A stretch of 64,000 bases of DNA from Acanthochromis polyacanthus (GCF_021347895.1 NC_067123.1:36691571-36755570), one strand, 5' to 3'. Numbered from the stretch's first letter, positions 43,088 to 56,166 are shown. The notes: generated from the sequence alone by a model not told the origin. Translations and numbers: made by a program.

Positions 43088-43489
43088 GGAACGAATGGAG
43101 ACTTCGGACGTCGACTAGAGAATAACGAACAGTTACAGACTAATGCAGGATTTCTTTTATATATATATATACATATATACGAAAAGATTGCTGATGCGTC
43201 GCCCTGCATGATGGCACTCTGACATTTAATACCACCCTTCTCTGTTAAGACACTCAAAAGCACCAAAGTAGAAGGAAATATTTTAAAAAGCTGCAGCATC
43301 AATTGACGATTTAGAGTGTAATTTGCCCCCAAAACATGATGCGTGAAAAAATGCCTTGTGCGCTCTTTATTCGACATTTCTGTACATGGTATAATTAGTA
43401 ATAATTCACCCAACAGAGTTTGTGATGGCAGGCTTTTAAACTAAACACTTAACCACACTCCTGTCATGTCTTTGTGTTATTGTTTTTGC

Positions 43490-43495
43490 AATAAA
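43490..43495 (+). promoter_or_regulatory. psmd4: Polyadenylation signal of psmd4
   Basis: AATAAA about 400 bp after the stop codon, followed by a T/G-rich stretch (gtgtttgtgtcctgttg) that fits a downstream element. The 3' UTR also holds a TA microsatellite near 43158-43180. Confidence 0.7.
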
Positions 43496-43699
43496 ACCTC
43501 TGTGTAAATACGCCGCCTTTCAGTGTGTTTGTGTCCTGTTGACAGATGTGTGTGTGGGTTGGAGGAGACAGGTGTGACGATGCCCCAACTTCAAATGGTG
43601 TTTAAAAATAGCCCGTTGAGGAAATTCATAAATGTTTCATGCAATTCCCAGCAGAAATAAATATACGTGTCGCTTGCAGCATCCTCCGTGCATTTTTCC

Positions 43700-43799
43700 A
43701 GCGCTATCACAGCCTGATAGGAGGTCCCGGGTCATGTGACGGGAAGCGGAGCATTTTCAGCTGAAAACGAGCTAGGATAGTCGGGAATCGCATATCCAG
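43700..43799 (+). promoter_or_regulatory. znf687: znf687 promoter and probable non-coding first exon
   Basis: A donor (CCAG|GTAAAC) ends a putative 5' UTR exon at 43799. Just upstream, GTCATGTGAC at 43731-43740 fits the E-box/M-box type bound by MiT/TFE factors. The next acceptor in the gene is at 45172. The transcription start is not determined. Confidence 0.4.
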
Positions 43800-45186
43800 G
43801 TAAACAATCAAAATACGTGTAATATTAAAGGAAAAACCCCGTCCCTGTCGTCCTTTTCTGTGCCATCGTCGACCCTACGATCACCGGGTCGTTACCGCTG
43901 TCAAACCATACCTCAGAAAAACCCGCTCCGGTGGCTTTTTTTTTAATGGCGAGCGCTAGCTAGTTAGCTAAATGACCCCTCTCTGTCTTGGCTGGAGCTC
44001 AGCGGCCAGCTAGCCAGCCTCAGTCGGGGGAGGAATATCGGTGGCTCAAAATAACCGAGGTCGCTGCTACGGAACGCTCCGTCTCTCGTCTCGTATGGTC
44101 AGAGAGGCTGGCGTGCACCGAAAGCACGATTGGAGCGGTGTTTCCCATTCATAGTACTTAACTGCTGGACCTGTTAGCAGAGAGGGTTTGGCTGCAGAAA
44201 CGCCGTCGTTAGCGCGCTAGCTGGCTAACGCTGCTAGCTTCCCTGGTAACAAGCTAACCTGCTGTAGTGTGTCAAAACGAAGGTGCATGCATGACGTTTA
44301 AAGCTCGGAATTTGCTTTAAAGACCTTTTAAAGACGTGTAGTTATTTACTGTTTTGAATCAGAGACGTTGGCCTTGGTTTCTTGCTAAACCAAGGCCAGC
44401 AATCTTTATATTATGACCTGATAGCTGCATAATTTTCACGTTATTTCAGAGTAAAATGAATATAGAGTAAAATGACTATAAAGTAAGATCCAGTCACTTT
44501 ATTTTTTGCTTAGCCCATGATTTCTATTAATGCCACAGTGAGTGCAGACTGATGATTCTCTGTGCTTCAAAATCACTGTTATTTGTGGTGATTTACCGAG
44601 CTAGAATCATGTTGGAAATGCTTGTTTTCATGCTACTTATTTATTCAAAAAAACGTGTGATGAACCTTGTAAATAGTCCAGGAGAGAAGTTCACACACAA
44701 AGTAAGTAAATCTGCAGCCTGTAGCCTTAGCCTAATTATAACTTTTTTCATACACCAACCTATAAGAATTACAATATATGTGTTTTTGTTGTTACTTTTG
44801 CTATATTTTGTCTGTTAATTTAATCCATACATCCATACAAACAATAACATCTCTGCTGCAAATATCCTGTAGTGAGAAGAATGATTTTAGTAGTCAGATG
44901 CAACTTTTACAAACAGTAAACTAATAACCCAGTGTTTTAATATTGCTTTTGTTGTAGATCAAAGGGTGTTACTTTTGAGAACCAAACAAAAAAATGTAGA
45001 TCTGGGACTGTAGCTTTGGATGTCTGGGTGTAATGACGCCACGGTTTTGCATGTTGAGGTTTTGCCGCCCTCGGTAGCAAGATAAGGCAGGTTGATGTAC
45101 AGCAACAACATAGGCAGATTCATGCTAATGTGTTTTGCTGCTTTCTACTACCAAGTCTTTCTGTTTCTGCAGGAGTTAATCCCGGT

Positions 45187-48100
45187 ATGGGGGACATGAA
45201 GACCCCAGATTTTGATGACCTGTTGGCAGCGTTTGATATTCCTGACATAGATGCCAAAGAGGCCATCCAGTCTGCCCCGGATGAGGCAGAGGGGCCCCAC
45301 GGAGCGGCGAGTGCACCTCTGGGAAAGCCGGACAGTGTGGTGGGGGTCGGTTCGTCCTTGAGACCGCCTAGTCCCTCAGACCCTCAGGCAGACACCTCTA
45401 TTGTGAGTGTGATTGTGAAGAACAAAGTACGTCTCGAGGCCGTAGATGGAGGGGAGGCAGACACAGACCAGGACCCCATCGATGTGATTGCGGGGGTCGA
45501 TGTGGGTCCCAGGCTTGGCGCTTGTGCTCCTGGGATGGCCGAATCTGAGGCACTCAACCACAACGGTTTTGCGGCGTCTGGTGTCTCGACGCCGCTTCCG
45601 CTGAGCCAGACTCAGTCTAACGGTGCGCCGTGGTCCATGAACACCCCCAAAGTGTCCTCAGAAGCAGCAGGTGCCAGCACAGCCAAGTCCCACAAGCAGG
45701 GAGGAAACATATTCAACAGACTCAAACCGCTCGTGGCACAGGGGTCTGGAGATCCGGTGGGTCGGGCCAGGAAGATGCAGCTTCTACAGCAGCAGCACCA
45801 GCAGCAGCAGGACACGGGCCAAGAGAGAGCAGATGGGGTCAAGGCGTCGTTACCTTCGTCTTCCTCCCTGTCAGCTGGATCGTCTCCTCACGCTGCTGGT
45901 GGAACCGTCGGACTAGCTTCACCTTTCTTTCCACCTTCCAAGCCTCTGCTTTCAACTCCACCTTCTGCACCTTCGTCTCACCCGCTGCACACATCTCAGC
46001 CTTTTAACGGAGCACCCAAAGGCGGCCCTGCTGGATTTCAGCACCAGCAGATGGAGGAGGATGATTCTGACCCTGACATGGGGAGTCCGCTGGTGATCCA
46101 GGAGAACCCGGACTCTCCGACCTGCACTCAACTGAGTCGACGTTACAAGCCCGACTCTGTTGCAGCTCAGCCCGCCTCCTCTACTGCATCTCAGCCTAAA
46201 CCTGGGGACACTCCTTCAGGGGCATCTCTGGCTTCATCAACCCCTCAGTCTGGGTCAACAGAGAGTCCCCAGGTGGAGGACAGACATCCAGAACACGTCA
46301 TAGAAGAGAGAGACTCACCTGAAAGCCCTGAACCAGAGGTGCCAAAATCAACAGCTCAGGGCACGGCTAAGAGGTGCTCCAGCCCTGCAGTAGCCTCCAC
46401 TCCACCTCCCTCTGAGCTACGGGAGCCTAAAGAGGAGGAGGAAGAGATGGAGGTGGGGAACGGGATCGACAGGGTTGTCGATGGCAAAGCTGACAAGGGA
46501 GAAAATGCGAGAACAGGTGAGGAGAATATGGAGGTGGGAGACAGCAAGCCTAAACCCCCGACGACTGAAGGTGGAGAAGCAGGCGTCGTCGCACCTGCTG
46601 CCTCTGGAGCTCCATCCCGACCCCTCAAAGTGAGAATTAAAACAATTAAAACTTCCACAGGTGGAATCACCAGAACTGTCACGAGGGTAGCACCTAAAGG
46701 CGGAGCTGCCGGGAAAGGCCTGGACCCTAAAGCTCAGAGTGGGGAACGGAAGGTGTTGGGAAACAAGGCCCAAAAACTGGAGGCTTCCCCCAGTCACATG
46801 ACGACAACCTCCCAGAAAGTAAACGCTCTCAACGCTCTGCCTGTGTCTACGCTGGCAGCCAGCAGCGTCATGCTAGCCGCCGCAACCAAGGTCCAAAACA
46901 AAATGGCTGCATCAGACAAAGCAAAGGTTTCCGCCACCGCGGTGAGCATCACTAAATCTGCTGCTCTGCCTGTCACTCCCGCTGTGGCCTCCTCCCCGAA
47001 GTTCTCAGTCGCTGCCGGTGGGATCAGCGTACGCACAGCTACTAACAAAACGGCTAACGGCGGCAGCGGCACCATCATAGGCGGCACCCTCCAGTCAAAC
47101 AAACCCGCCTCCATCGTCAACAGCACAGGAGCCGTCATCTCCCGGAGTCAGTCGAGCCTGGTGGAGGCTTTCAACAAAATCCTAAACAGCAAAACCTTCT
47201 GCCGAGCTACAAGCCCGACCTGTCGGCTCCTCCTCCTCCCGAGTGGGGTCTTCCTCTCCCAGCCACAGGGTACCGCTGCCTGGAGTGTGGAGACGCCTTC
47301 GCTCTGGAGCGCAGCCTGGCACGGCACTACGACCGGCGGTCCCTCCGCATTGAGGTGACCTGCAACCACTGTGCTAAGAGGCTGGCTTTCTTCAACAAGT
47401 GCAGCCTGCTGCTGCACGCCCGGGAACACAAGGAGCGTGGGTTGGTCATGCAGTGCTCGCACCTGGTGATGAGGCCCGTCACCGTGGAGCAGATGATCGG
47501 ACAGCAGGACATAACGCCCATCGGTGGTAAGTAGAGCTGCAGCTGACAGTTGGGTTAGTTTACCGGATAATCGATCTATCAGTTTGAATGCCTCTCACCA
47601 AAGCAGTTAATTCAGTTCAGAGAACTTTATTTGTCCCCAAGGGGCAATTAAAAAAGGCATAGAAGCAGCTTAAAAAGGACAACCAAGCAAGGCAAGCAAT
47701 TACACACGAAAGACAAGCAATATTAAGAAGAACATGGTCATTTTAAAGTGCTTTTTTTTTTTTGTTGCTCCCGTATCGGACAGTAAAGTGCTCCTAAATA
47801 CTATGTTTAAAAAAAGTTAAATTTAAAAAAAACTATCTTCAAAATTTCATGTTTTGTCCCATTAAAGTTAAAGTCTCCCAAATATTTTCCCCATTATACT
47901 TTTTTTAATATTTCCTCCACAAACGTCCGTAACACAGGAGAGCAGAGATGCATAAATACATGAAAGACAAAATAAAACTGATAATAATGTAGAATTATAT
48001 GCACAATGTATAGCTACATATAAATATATGTTAGGGTACATGGCAAGTTAGGAGATACCTGAATAAATGAAAGACAGACAGCAGAATGAGAAGAAAACAA

Positions 48101-51100
48101 ACAAACAAAAGCAACATTATGATAAATAACATATCAAGCATGTCTGGAAAGAAACAGTTTTCTCTCTACCCAAATCCCCATCCCACCAGTCGAACATGCT
48201 GCACTGTCAGCCAGGTTTTGGTTCATGTATACGTCAAGTATCATTTAAATTAGATTCCCTGCTGTTAGGAACGGCTCCCAGATTTCTGCATAGGCGTCTA
48301 TATTCCTATTTATTTTGTATATGAGTCTTTCATAAGAGCCATTCAGATTAGACAAGGCTGCAATCCGCCCTCCACTGCCTCAGTATGACCCTGTTAGCTG
48401 CAGAAAATCCCCCAAATATTCAATTTATGATTGGATAAAATGCAGAAAAGCATAAAAGGCTCACATTTCTGGGGATATTTGTCTATTTTCAATCAAACAA
48501 TTGAACATCAAAATTGCTAGTGATGAATTATCTCACAAATGAATTTTTGTTTTTTGTTTTTTAAAATGTTGGAAAGTCTTCGATTAAAGAAAAAAACATC
48601 CATCGTTTTTACTCAGAACCTCTTCAGATTGCTTGTCTTAGTCAGCCAGCGATCCAAAACGCCACCGTTTTCAGTGTAGTCTTAAGATAAGCTAAACTTT
48701 ATTGATCCCACAGTGGAACAAATATAAAGGCAGTCCAAGAATAAATGAGAAACACACAATGCAAAAATGCAGAGAACATTATATACACAGAAGATGAAGT
48801 ATTTTATTTTTAAAGAAGATTATATACATGAGGATGAGGTTGAAACAGTTCTTGCACATCAGTGGTATGTATATGTAAGGGAAGAAAAGTGCAGCACTAA
48901 CAGAGGTAGAGCGGTTTATAAGGTGGCATTGTATGTTGGAATAAAGGACCTGCAGAAACGCTCCTTCTTACACTTCGGGTGTATCAGTCTGTCGCTGAAG
49001 GTGATGCAGAGGGTGGGAGGTGTTTCCTCTGATAGCGGACAGTTTGGCCAGAGCCCTCCTCTCTCCCACCACCTCATGGAGCTACATCGGACTGAAAGCA
49101 GGCAAATCTTGTAAAATTTAAAAATCCGGAGCTAATTTTTGTTTGCTTGAGAATGCCAAACTCTGACTTAAATCACCTAAGCTGACAAGTTGTTTCAGTT
49201 CTACACCATGCAGTTTATTTTTGTTCATTCAGAGTCAGATAGCAAACAATTTTTTTTTAAAAAAAAGCAGCATGTTTCATTCATTTGTGATTCATCTTCA
49301 TTGACCATTTCCCATTTGTTTCTTCTGTTTTCCACCTTTTGGCTGACCAGGCCTGCTCTCCTCTTCGTCCTCCTCTCCTCCAGTATCCTCTCCTTCGACC
49401 ACACCCGGAGGCCCCGCCGTCTCTGCCAACTCCAGCCCCATGAAGGACTCTTCGTCAACAGCAGCAGCTCAGCCTCGGCCGGTCCGCCGAGCGCCTCAGG
49501 GCCCCCAGGCGCTGATGCCTCTGCCCTGCAAGAAGGCCGAGGGGCTGCAGTACAACAACTTCAAATGCCCCGAGTGCCAAACGCAGTTCTCTGGCAAGGC
49601 CGAGCTGGTTACTCACTTTCAGCAGATCAGAGCTGCTCCCAACTCGGTGAGTCCTGAGAATGAGCGAACAGGATGCGTCGTGCTTCACTGAGTGTTTTGC
49701 TGAATTGTTTTTTTCCTTCTTTCAGACGTGTACGCAGTGCTCGCCTCCCATGATGCTCCCCAACTCGTGTGCCGTGTCCGCCCACCAGAGGATCCACAAA
49801 CACAGAGCGCCTCACGTCTGTCCTGAGTGTGGTGGGAGCGCTCGGCAGGCCAGCTTCCAGACTCACCTGGAGGAGGCCTGTCTGCACTTCGCCAGACGCA
49901 TCGGTTACAGGTATGGAGACGCTGTTCACAATTATAGATATAAAACATCACTTCTACTGCAATTGGTGACTAAAAGGTTCCTGGCTAATGTCTAGCCTTC
50001 AGTTTAGTGGGAAGTAAAAAGATCTTTATTTAGCATCAGGTTGCAGCTGAAAAAGGTGTGTGTTGCTATAATCACCACCAACCAACGCCTAGTGTTCTGT
50101 TTAAATGAGTTTGTTTTTTGGATGAAAGCTGGAGTTGTCAGATATCTGGAAAAGGCAAAACAAACCAGCCAGAATTTGAAAACAAAGCCTCATGCTGCGT
50201 GTCCTCTAGATGCGTTTTTCCTGCATGTAAACGCATCTGAAAATCGCCGCTTTGTGGGCATGTAGGTCAGCAGCCGGTGTTCAACCTGCCGACCTTCTTC
50301 TCCAACTGTCCTGCCACTGATTGGACAAACGCATCGACTCGGGAGCTGTCTGCTCCTGGATTTCAGGCTGGACCAACATGGCCGCAAGCTTTCTCTTTTA
50401 TTACAAAAGCGTTCAGAAAAACGTACTTTAACAAGTTAACGGTTGTCAAAACAATTAGTGGTGAATCATCAATTATTGCATGAAGGTTTAATGAATGAAA
50501 ATCTGAAAAAAAACCATAAAAACAATGTAAGACGAACAGATAATACTAGCTAGAAATTACAGCAGTAAGTTTTAAATTGTCACATCAGCATATTTCACCG
50601 TGCAACGTTTAAGTTTGCACATTTAGTTATTATTTGGACCAACTTGTAGTCAGAAGGGCGAACCGACACAATGCAGCCTTCCTGTCGTGATAAAGGCACT
50701 ATTTGAGGTAAGGCAAGTTTATTTCTATGACATAATTCATGCATGAGGCAATTCAAAGTGATTTAGAAGGGCAGAGAAAATAACTAACAAAGATGATTTA
50801 AAAGGTAGACATTAAAAGCATGCATTAAAATCATAGAAGTAAAACATAATTTAAGCAATAAAATCAACATGAAATTTTATGATCATAGAAACAAAGATAT
50901 GAAGACTCAGATAAAAAGAGATAAACTAAAATCAGTGTAAAAGTAACAGTGCAGCGCTGGTATTAAGACAATCAAAGGCAGCAGTAAGTAAATAGGTCTT
51001 TAACCTTGATGTAAGTGAGCTGAGCGTTTCAGTAGACCAGATTCCAGATATTTGGAGCATATAAACTGAAAGCGGCTTCTCCGTTTTTGAGATGCAGCTT

Positions 51101-52157
51101 CAGGACGTAACTGATGAAGTCCAGCTCGGTTTAAGAGCGTCACGTTTTTGTAACGGAGGTATGTTGTGTCACACTTTGCTTTGTGAAGGTGCTCGAGCTG
51201 CCAGGTCGTGTTCGGGGGGTTGAACTCCATCAAGTCCCACATTCAGACTGCTCACTGCGAGGTCTTCCACAAGTGCCCCAGCTGCCCCATGGCCTTCAAG
51301 TCTTCCCCCAGCGCCCAGAGCCACATCAGCACCCAGCACCCGACACTCACCGGAGGACAGGCCAAGTGCGACAACATTTCAAACCCGTGTGTAGAGATTT
51401 GTCTTCAGAGTTTGTTTGAAGATCAAGCTCACATTCTGTGTTTTTCCCTCTTTTGCAGAATGATCTACAAGTGTGTGATGTGTGATACGGTTTTCACCCA
51501 AAAACCTCTGCTCTACATGCACTTTGACACTCATTTAGCCAAACAAAAAGTGCACGTGTTCAAGTGTCCTGACTGCACCAAGCTGTACGCCCAGAAAGGT
51601 TCCATGATGGAGCATATCAAGGTGTGTTTTTGTTCTTTTTAATGTGAATAGACACAACATAATGCTACAGCGAGTCTTTTGCCTTTCTGTGTTGCCCATT
51701 CATTGGTTTCTACAATGACTGTGGTGTCAACAAAGGCATACAGCAAATCTTGGATCGGCCTTAGCAAGGTTCCTCTGTGGTGGCCTTGTCCTAAGTTCTA
51801 TACCAAGTACAATGCAAATGTGTTTTTGTGAGCCCGTTTAAACTTACGAATAAAGAACACCAGGACTTCTGTGCAGGAAACATACAAATGCAAATAAGTT
51901 GAACTCATGAAGTTAAAGCTTAGAAGTGTGCTTATGGTTTTGTGTGGCAGATGAGTCCTGTCTGAATGCTCTGTTTTCTTTCCCGTTGTTCCACTCAGAC
52001 TGCCCACAGAGGCCCTTCAGCCAAACAGGAGTCCCAGTCCGACTCCTCCAACCCCGCCTCGGCTCCGGCCAACACCTCCGGTCCCTCCGGCCTCAAGTCA
52101 AAATCCTCTGGAAAACCCGACAACTCCGACGGCGAGGACTGGGGCCGGGAGCAGGAG

Positions 52158-52189
<32 letters not shown>

Positions 52190-52843
52190 CGACGATGCGG
52201 ACGAGGACTACGAAGCTCCGGGTCACTCCACCGCCGCGGGGGGCAGCAGTCATCCTGCCGCCCAGACCGAGTGGACCTGCCCTCAGTGTCAGGCCACCTA
52301 CACGGACAACGAAGACTATCTGAGTCACGTGAAGATGGAGCACGGCAAGGTGGGGCACGTTACCGTTAGTTACTGCATCCAATCCAGCAATCACAGCTTC
52401 TTAACACTTCAGTGCAGCAAACTTCAGTCTTTTATCCATTTACCTGTATTTTGTGGATGATATTCTATCTCTTGTTGTGTGTGCTGCTGAAGTTCCCCTG
52501 TCGCATTTGTGGAGGAACGTTCAGTACATCTTCCAGCCTGAGACGTCACGAGCGCGTCATTCACGAGGGCAACAAAAGAGTCTTCCATTGCCAGTGAGTC
52601 GCTTCAACTTTCATTATCGACATATTTTACTGGTGCTGAGAAGAATTTGTCAGTATTGTGAGTTAATTAGCGGAGCTAGACCAGTAATTGTTCAAATGTA
52701 CGCCTGAAAAGTAACAAGAAAGACATCCAGATATACCAAACTGTCTGAGCTCCTTTAAACATGATTTGTCCACCAGAGGGCATAGGCAAGCTGTTTTTAT
52801 GTCCTGCTTTATTACTCCGCCGGAGGAGTTATGGGACTATCGG

Positions 52844-52880
<37 letters not shown>

Positions 52881-54925
52881 GCCTGCTTGTCTGTCTGTCT
52901 GTGTGAAACATTACTCAAAAGCGGACTAATGGATTTGAATGACATTTTCAGGGGAAGTCAGAAATGACAAAAAGACCATCTCATTAAATTTTAGTCGTGA
53001 TGCTGCTTATAGTCTGGATCGACAATGTGGAAAAAAAAAGTCATAATTTAAAATGCTATACAGATATCTACAGACCTAGATTCCTGGGGCTCACTGTGAG
53101 CGCTGTCGTCTCTGTTTGTCCCCTCTTTATAAGTGTTGAGCGCCATCAGTTTCTTATTTAATCTCATCTATGTGTCGGCCATAGGATCTGGGAAACACCT
53201 TGCCGATAGTTTCTTTGTTCATATATTATATATTTTCTTTTTCTATTCCTCAAAGATATAAAACAAGGGAATCTAGAGCTTTTTAAAAGAAAGCTTCTGT
53301 AATTGTACTGAAGTTTGTCACAGCTTGGAACATCAATAAACACATTTGTTCAAAAAAATATGTCGTCCAAAACATGGGGAAAAAAACGTAATGGTTTAGT
53401 ATGTTGTCTGAAATGTGGATGAAGTGATTTAATTCTACACGACTGTTTTCCAGATATTGCACAGAAGGCAAACGCACCTTTGGCAGTCGGTTCTTGCTGG
53501 ACAAACACATTCGGCTCCATCACAGAACCCCTGATGGACAGGTGAGTGGAGATAACAAAGTGTACTTCTGTGTTTCTGGACTTGTCTGAGCTCTACTCTG
53601 AAGCCGTGTCCTTTTCTGCACTACATAATCCTCCTGACCATCAGGAGGGAAAGTGATAAATTCATAAAATCTAATTAAAAAGTGAGTTTACCACCAAACA
53701 GTAAAACTGAAAAAGTTTGTCACATTTCACAAAGGAGAAGGAGATGCTGTTCTTAACTGGAGTACATAACCTGGCAGGTAATCGTGAGACAGTTCCAGAC
53801 ATTTTTTTCCTCTTTTTGAGATTTTTTAGTATTTTAATTGCAGAATCAGTAAATTATCACATTTACTTTTAGGGACACATGTAAGAATGGTCGACTAAAT
53901 GGTTAGATCACATATAGAGACAAACACATTCACACCTACGGACAATTTAGAATCTCTAATTAACCTCAGCATGTTTTTGGACTGTGGGAGGAAGCTGGAG
54001 AACCGGAGAAAACCCACACAGGGAGAACATGCAGAAAGATCCCAGGAAGCAAACCAGGCAAACGTGCTAACCACCACGCCACTGTGCAGCCCTATTTTTA
54101 TGATTTAGTTCTTTTGTTTTATTATGCGTTATGTATTCTTTGGGTGTGTGGGGGCTGTAAGTAGCACAGCTGTAAATGTTTTGTGGTTACTTATCATTTA
54201 ATTATACGCTGTATGGTACTGGGATGCAGCAGTAGTATTTGTCCAGATGTAAAACCCTACGAGGCTTTTTGTCGGCCCTGTGTCTTTGTGATGCTCAGTC
54301 TCACTCTGCCTTCGTTTGTCCTCAGGGTCCCCCCATGACCAGGAAGCGAGCAGCCACAGGGGGAGAAGGTCCAGGCAGCTCCTCAGAACAAGACGGTGAA
54401 GTCGGTCCTCCTGTGAGCCGAGCAGGAGACGAGGAAGAAAACGCCACAGAGGACAGCGCCGGTCCGGCTAAAAGGACCAGAGCGTGCATCGCGTCAACCT
54501 CGCTGGGGCCCAACGAGTTAGAGGAAGAGGACAACGTCTTCCGTTGTGTCCCCTGCGGCTTCTCCACGGAGGACGGCGCCGAGTTCCAGCGCCACATCCC
54601 CCAGCACCGCGGCGACACCGCCTCCTTCCAGTGCCTGCAGTGCGGCGTCTGCTTCGCGTCGGCCGGCTCTCTGAGCAGGCATCGCTTCATCACCCACCGA
54701 GTGCGGGACACCCAGACCGACGCCGACCGCAACACCCCCCGCGCCCACGGCTCCCCGGACGGCTCCCCCGCCGCCTCCCCCCAGGCTCTGGGTGAGGACG
54801 GGGACGGGAACCTGAGCTGCAGGGTGTGCGGCCGGCGTTTCGACAAGGCCTCGGACCTCAACACCCACTTCAGGACCCACGGCATGGCCTTCCTCACCGC
54901 ACACAAGACGGACAAACCCCAGTAG
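45187..54925 (+). CDS. znf687: Zinc finger protein 687, with an apparent frameshift in its first coding exon
   Basis: ZNF687 is a nuclear C2H2 protein known to work with ZNF592 and ZMYND8 in a transcription complex. Exons are 45187-47526 (exon begins 45173), 49351-49646, 49726-49910, 51189-51365, 51459-51621, 51999-52349, 52493-52593, 53454-53541 and 54326-54925. The start [20 protein letters not shown] is the family N-terminus. Further landmarks are [14 protein letters not shown] and [14 protein letters not shown], then about 15 zinc fingers beginning [10 protein letters not shown] and ending CRVCGRRF...HFRTHGMAF. With one base restored the product would be about 1,433 residues (human 1,237). 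As written, the frame breaks in AAAA at 47191-47194 after residue ~668 and stops at 47358, giving 723 residues without fingers. All later exons are intact, so a sequence error or a recent mutation is likelier than an old pseudogene. An acidic Glu/Asp run lies at about 52158-52210. The donor at 51366 (GTGCGA) is weak but keeps frame. Confidence 0.92.
47605..49110 (-). repeat. LINE-like fragments in znf687 intron
   Basis: Two stretches start with AACTTTATTTGTCCCC (about 47623) and AAACTTTATTGATCCCAC (about 48694), the antisense form of fish LINE 3' ends. The second runs into a block ('ggacctgcagaaacgctccttctt', 'ctgtcgctgaaggtg') I associate with the same kind of element. The section between is AT-rich and unassigned. 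Confidence 0.4.
50700..51180 (-). mobile_element. LINE-like repeat in znf687 intron
   Basis: It begins GGCAAGTTTATTTCTATGAC and continues through 'ataggtctttaaccttgatgtaagtgagctgagcgtttcag' and 'agcatataaactgaaagcggcttctcc', a sequence seen repeatedly in fish LINE remnants. It ends directly before the acceptor at 51188. Confidence 0.5.
52810..52975. repeat. (GTCT)n microsatellite within an interspersed repeat
   Basis: CTCCGCCGGAGGAGTTATGG is followed by about 60 bp of GTCT repeats (52843-52904) and a 'ggatttgaatgacattttcagg' block. The same layout (short GC palindrome, GTCC/GTCT tract, then a conserved block) recalls the repeat at 39198. It lies in a znf687 intron. Confidence 0.5.
53352..53424 (+). 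repeat. Degenerate two-unit copy of the downstream minisatellite
   Basis: Inside the znf687 intron, TATGTCGTCCAAAACATG, an A-rich gap with CGTAATGGTTTAGTATG, then TTGTCTGAAATGTGGATGAA follow the consensus order of the 38-39-bp units at 56275-61490 over nearly two units. The match is imperfect but runs the full period. Confidence 0.65.
53915..54095 (+). mobile_element. LINE-type 3' fragment in znf687 intron
   Basis: 'acattcacacctacggacaatttagaatctc' and 'tgtttttggactgtgggagg...acacagggagaacatgc' form a well-known conserved 3' block of fish non-LTR elements. The fragment at 41726-41820 comes from a neighbouring part of the same family. Confidence 0.55.
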
Positions 54926-56166
54926 AGGAGGAGCTGGCGGTCTGATGGAGAGAGAAGCTGTAGAATATGAATGTTGATGAAACCGAGCTGCTCCCGCGCA
55001 GTTTTTTTTTTTTTTTTTTTTTAGCCACCACAAACAGTTTTACTCTCTATGGCACCTCTTCTGTGCGATTGTAACTGCATGTTTGATCATGTTTCTGGTC
55101 ACTAAACTGAACTCACCTGTGATAGACTCTAGACTAAAGCATTTACACGTCAGCCATACTGTATCTGAAACATTTCGTCCTTCCATTTCGACCACTCTGC
55201 ACTGACTGTAGCCACCTGCCTGTTTCTTAACACCGATACGTTCACCTCCCACTGTACTCCTGACAGCTGTAGTGCCCGGATTTTGTACTTCATGTCGTAT
55301 TCACGCTCGTTCGCCTCAAAGCCCGTTTTTCTGGCGTCAGATCAGCTTTAGGAGCTCCAGGTAAAACTGATCTCAATTGCGAAGCATGAAGGGGAGAGTT
55401 TTGGAGGATTTGACACTGATTTTTATGTTGCTCTAATATTTATTTATACGAAACACATTACTGCTGTTGGTATTCGTATGAGTTGGTCGCGTCAGATCTT
55501 CCTAGACAGTGCGATTTACCTGCGACAGAGACATGAGATGAGAATCTCTGGAAGCATTTAATTAGAAGATGAGGTTACTAGAGGTGTGTAACCCGCGTAG
55601 TGTGAATAATGTGTGATGTTGTTAATCGTAAAGCTAGAAGAAGAGAGGTCAGGCTTCCTGCCAGTAGTATATGTGTACCAGTTTTGCCATGTAAATACAT
55701 ATAATTACACTAAAAGAAAGCGTTCTGGTTTTAGTATCTTGCTATGATAATGTGAATACGTATAGTATTTGTACTTGTACTGTTCCCTTTTTTTCCAAAA
55801 CAATTCGAAGTCTAAAAGAAAAAAAGAAGTTCCCCCCCCAGAGTTAGCTTATACAGTGTAATTACAAAGCAGAGGGAGAAGGCGGGGGGTTGTGTTGTCT
55901 TAATGTGTATGAAAACAAATGTTTATCTCTTTGAGACGGTTCTTTTTTATCGACAGAATCAGTGCTTGCTGTACTCACCGTTTCTTTTGTATGTTTCAAA
56001 AACAGCCTTCATGGAGGTCAAAGAGTGGATTTTTTTTCTCGTTTGTATCTTTTATATGTCATATCATATTTATATAGCTCAATAGTGGAAAAAAAATTCA
56101 TGTCATTTTCTTTTCCATGGTTGTGGTCTGCTTGCTGAAATGCCATACACTTTTGTGCTGTTTCGA

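Noticed and set aside
45130..45186. Upstream ATG at 45130 as the znf687 start
   Set aside because: It lies before the acceptor AG at 45171-45172, so it is intronic; the ATG at 45187 gives the family N-terminus.
47195..47358. Residues after the frameshift as a genuine alternative znf687 C-terminus
   Set aside because: The sequence in that frame has no family similarity, whereas the other frame encodes conserved zinc fingers over the same bases.
54322..54915. 197-codon minus-strand frame opposite the last znf687 exon
   Set aside because: It mirrors a GC-rich zinc-finger exon and shows no domain of its own.
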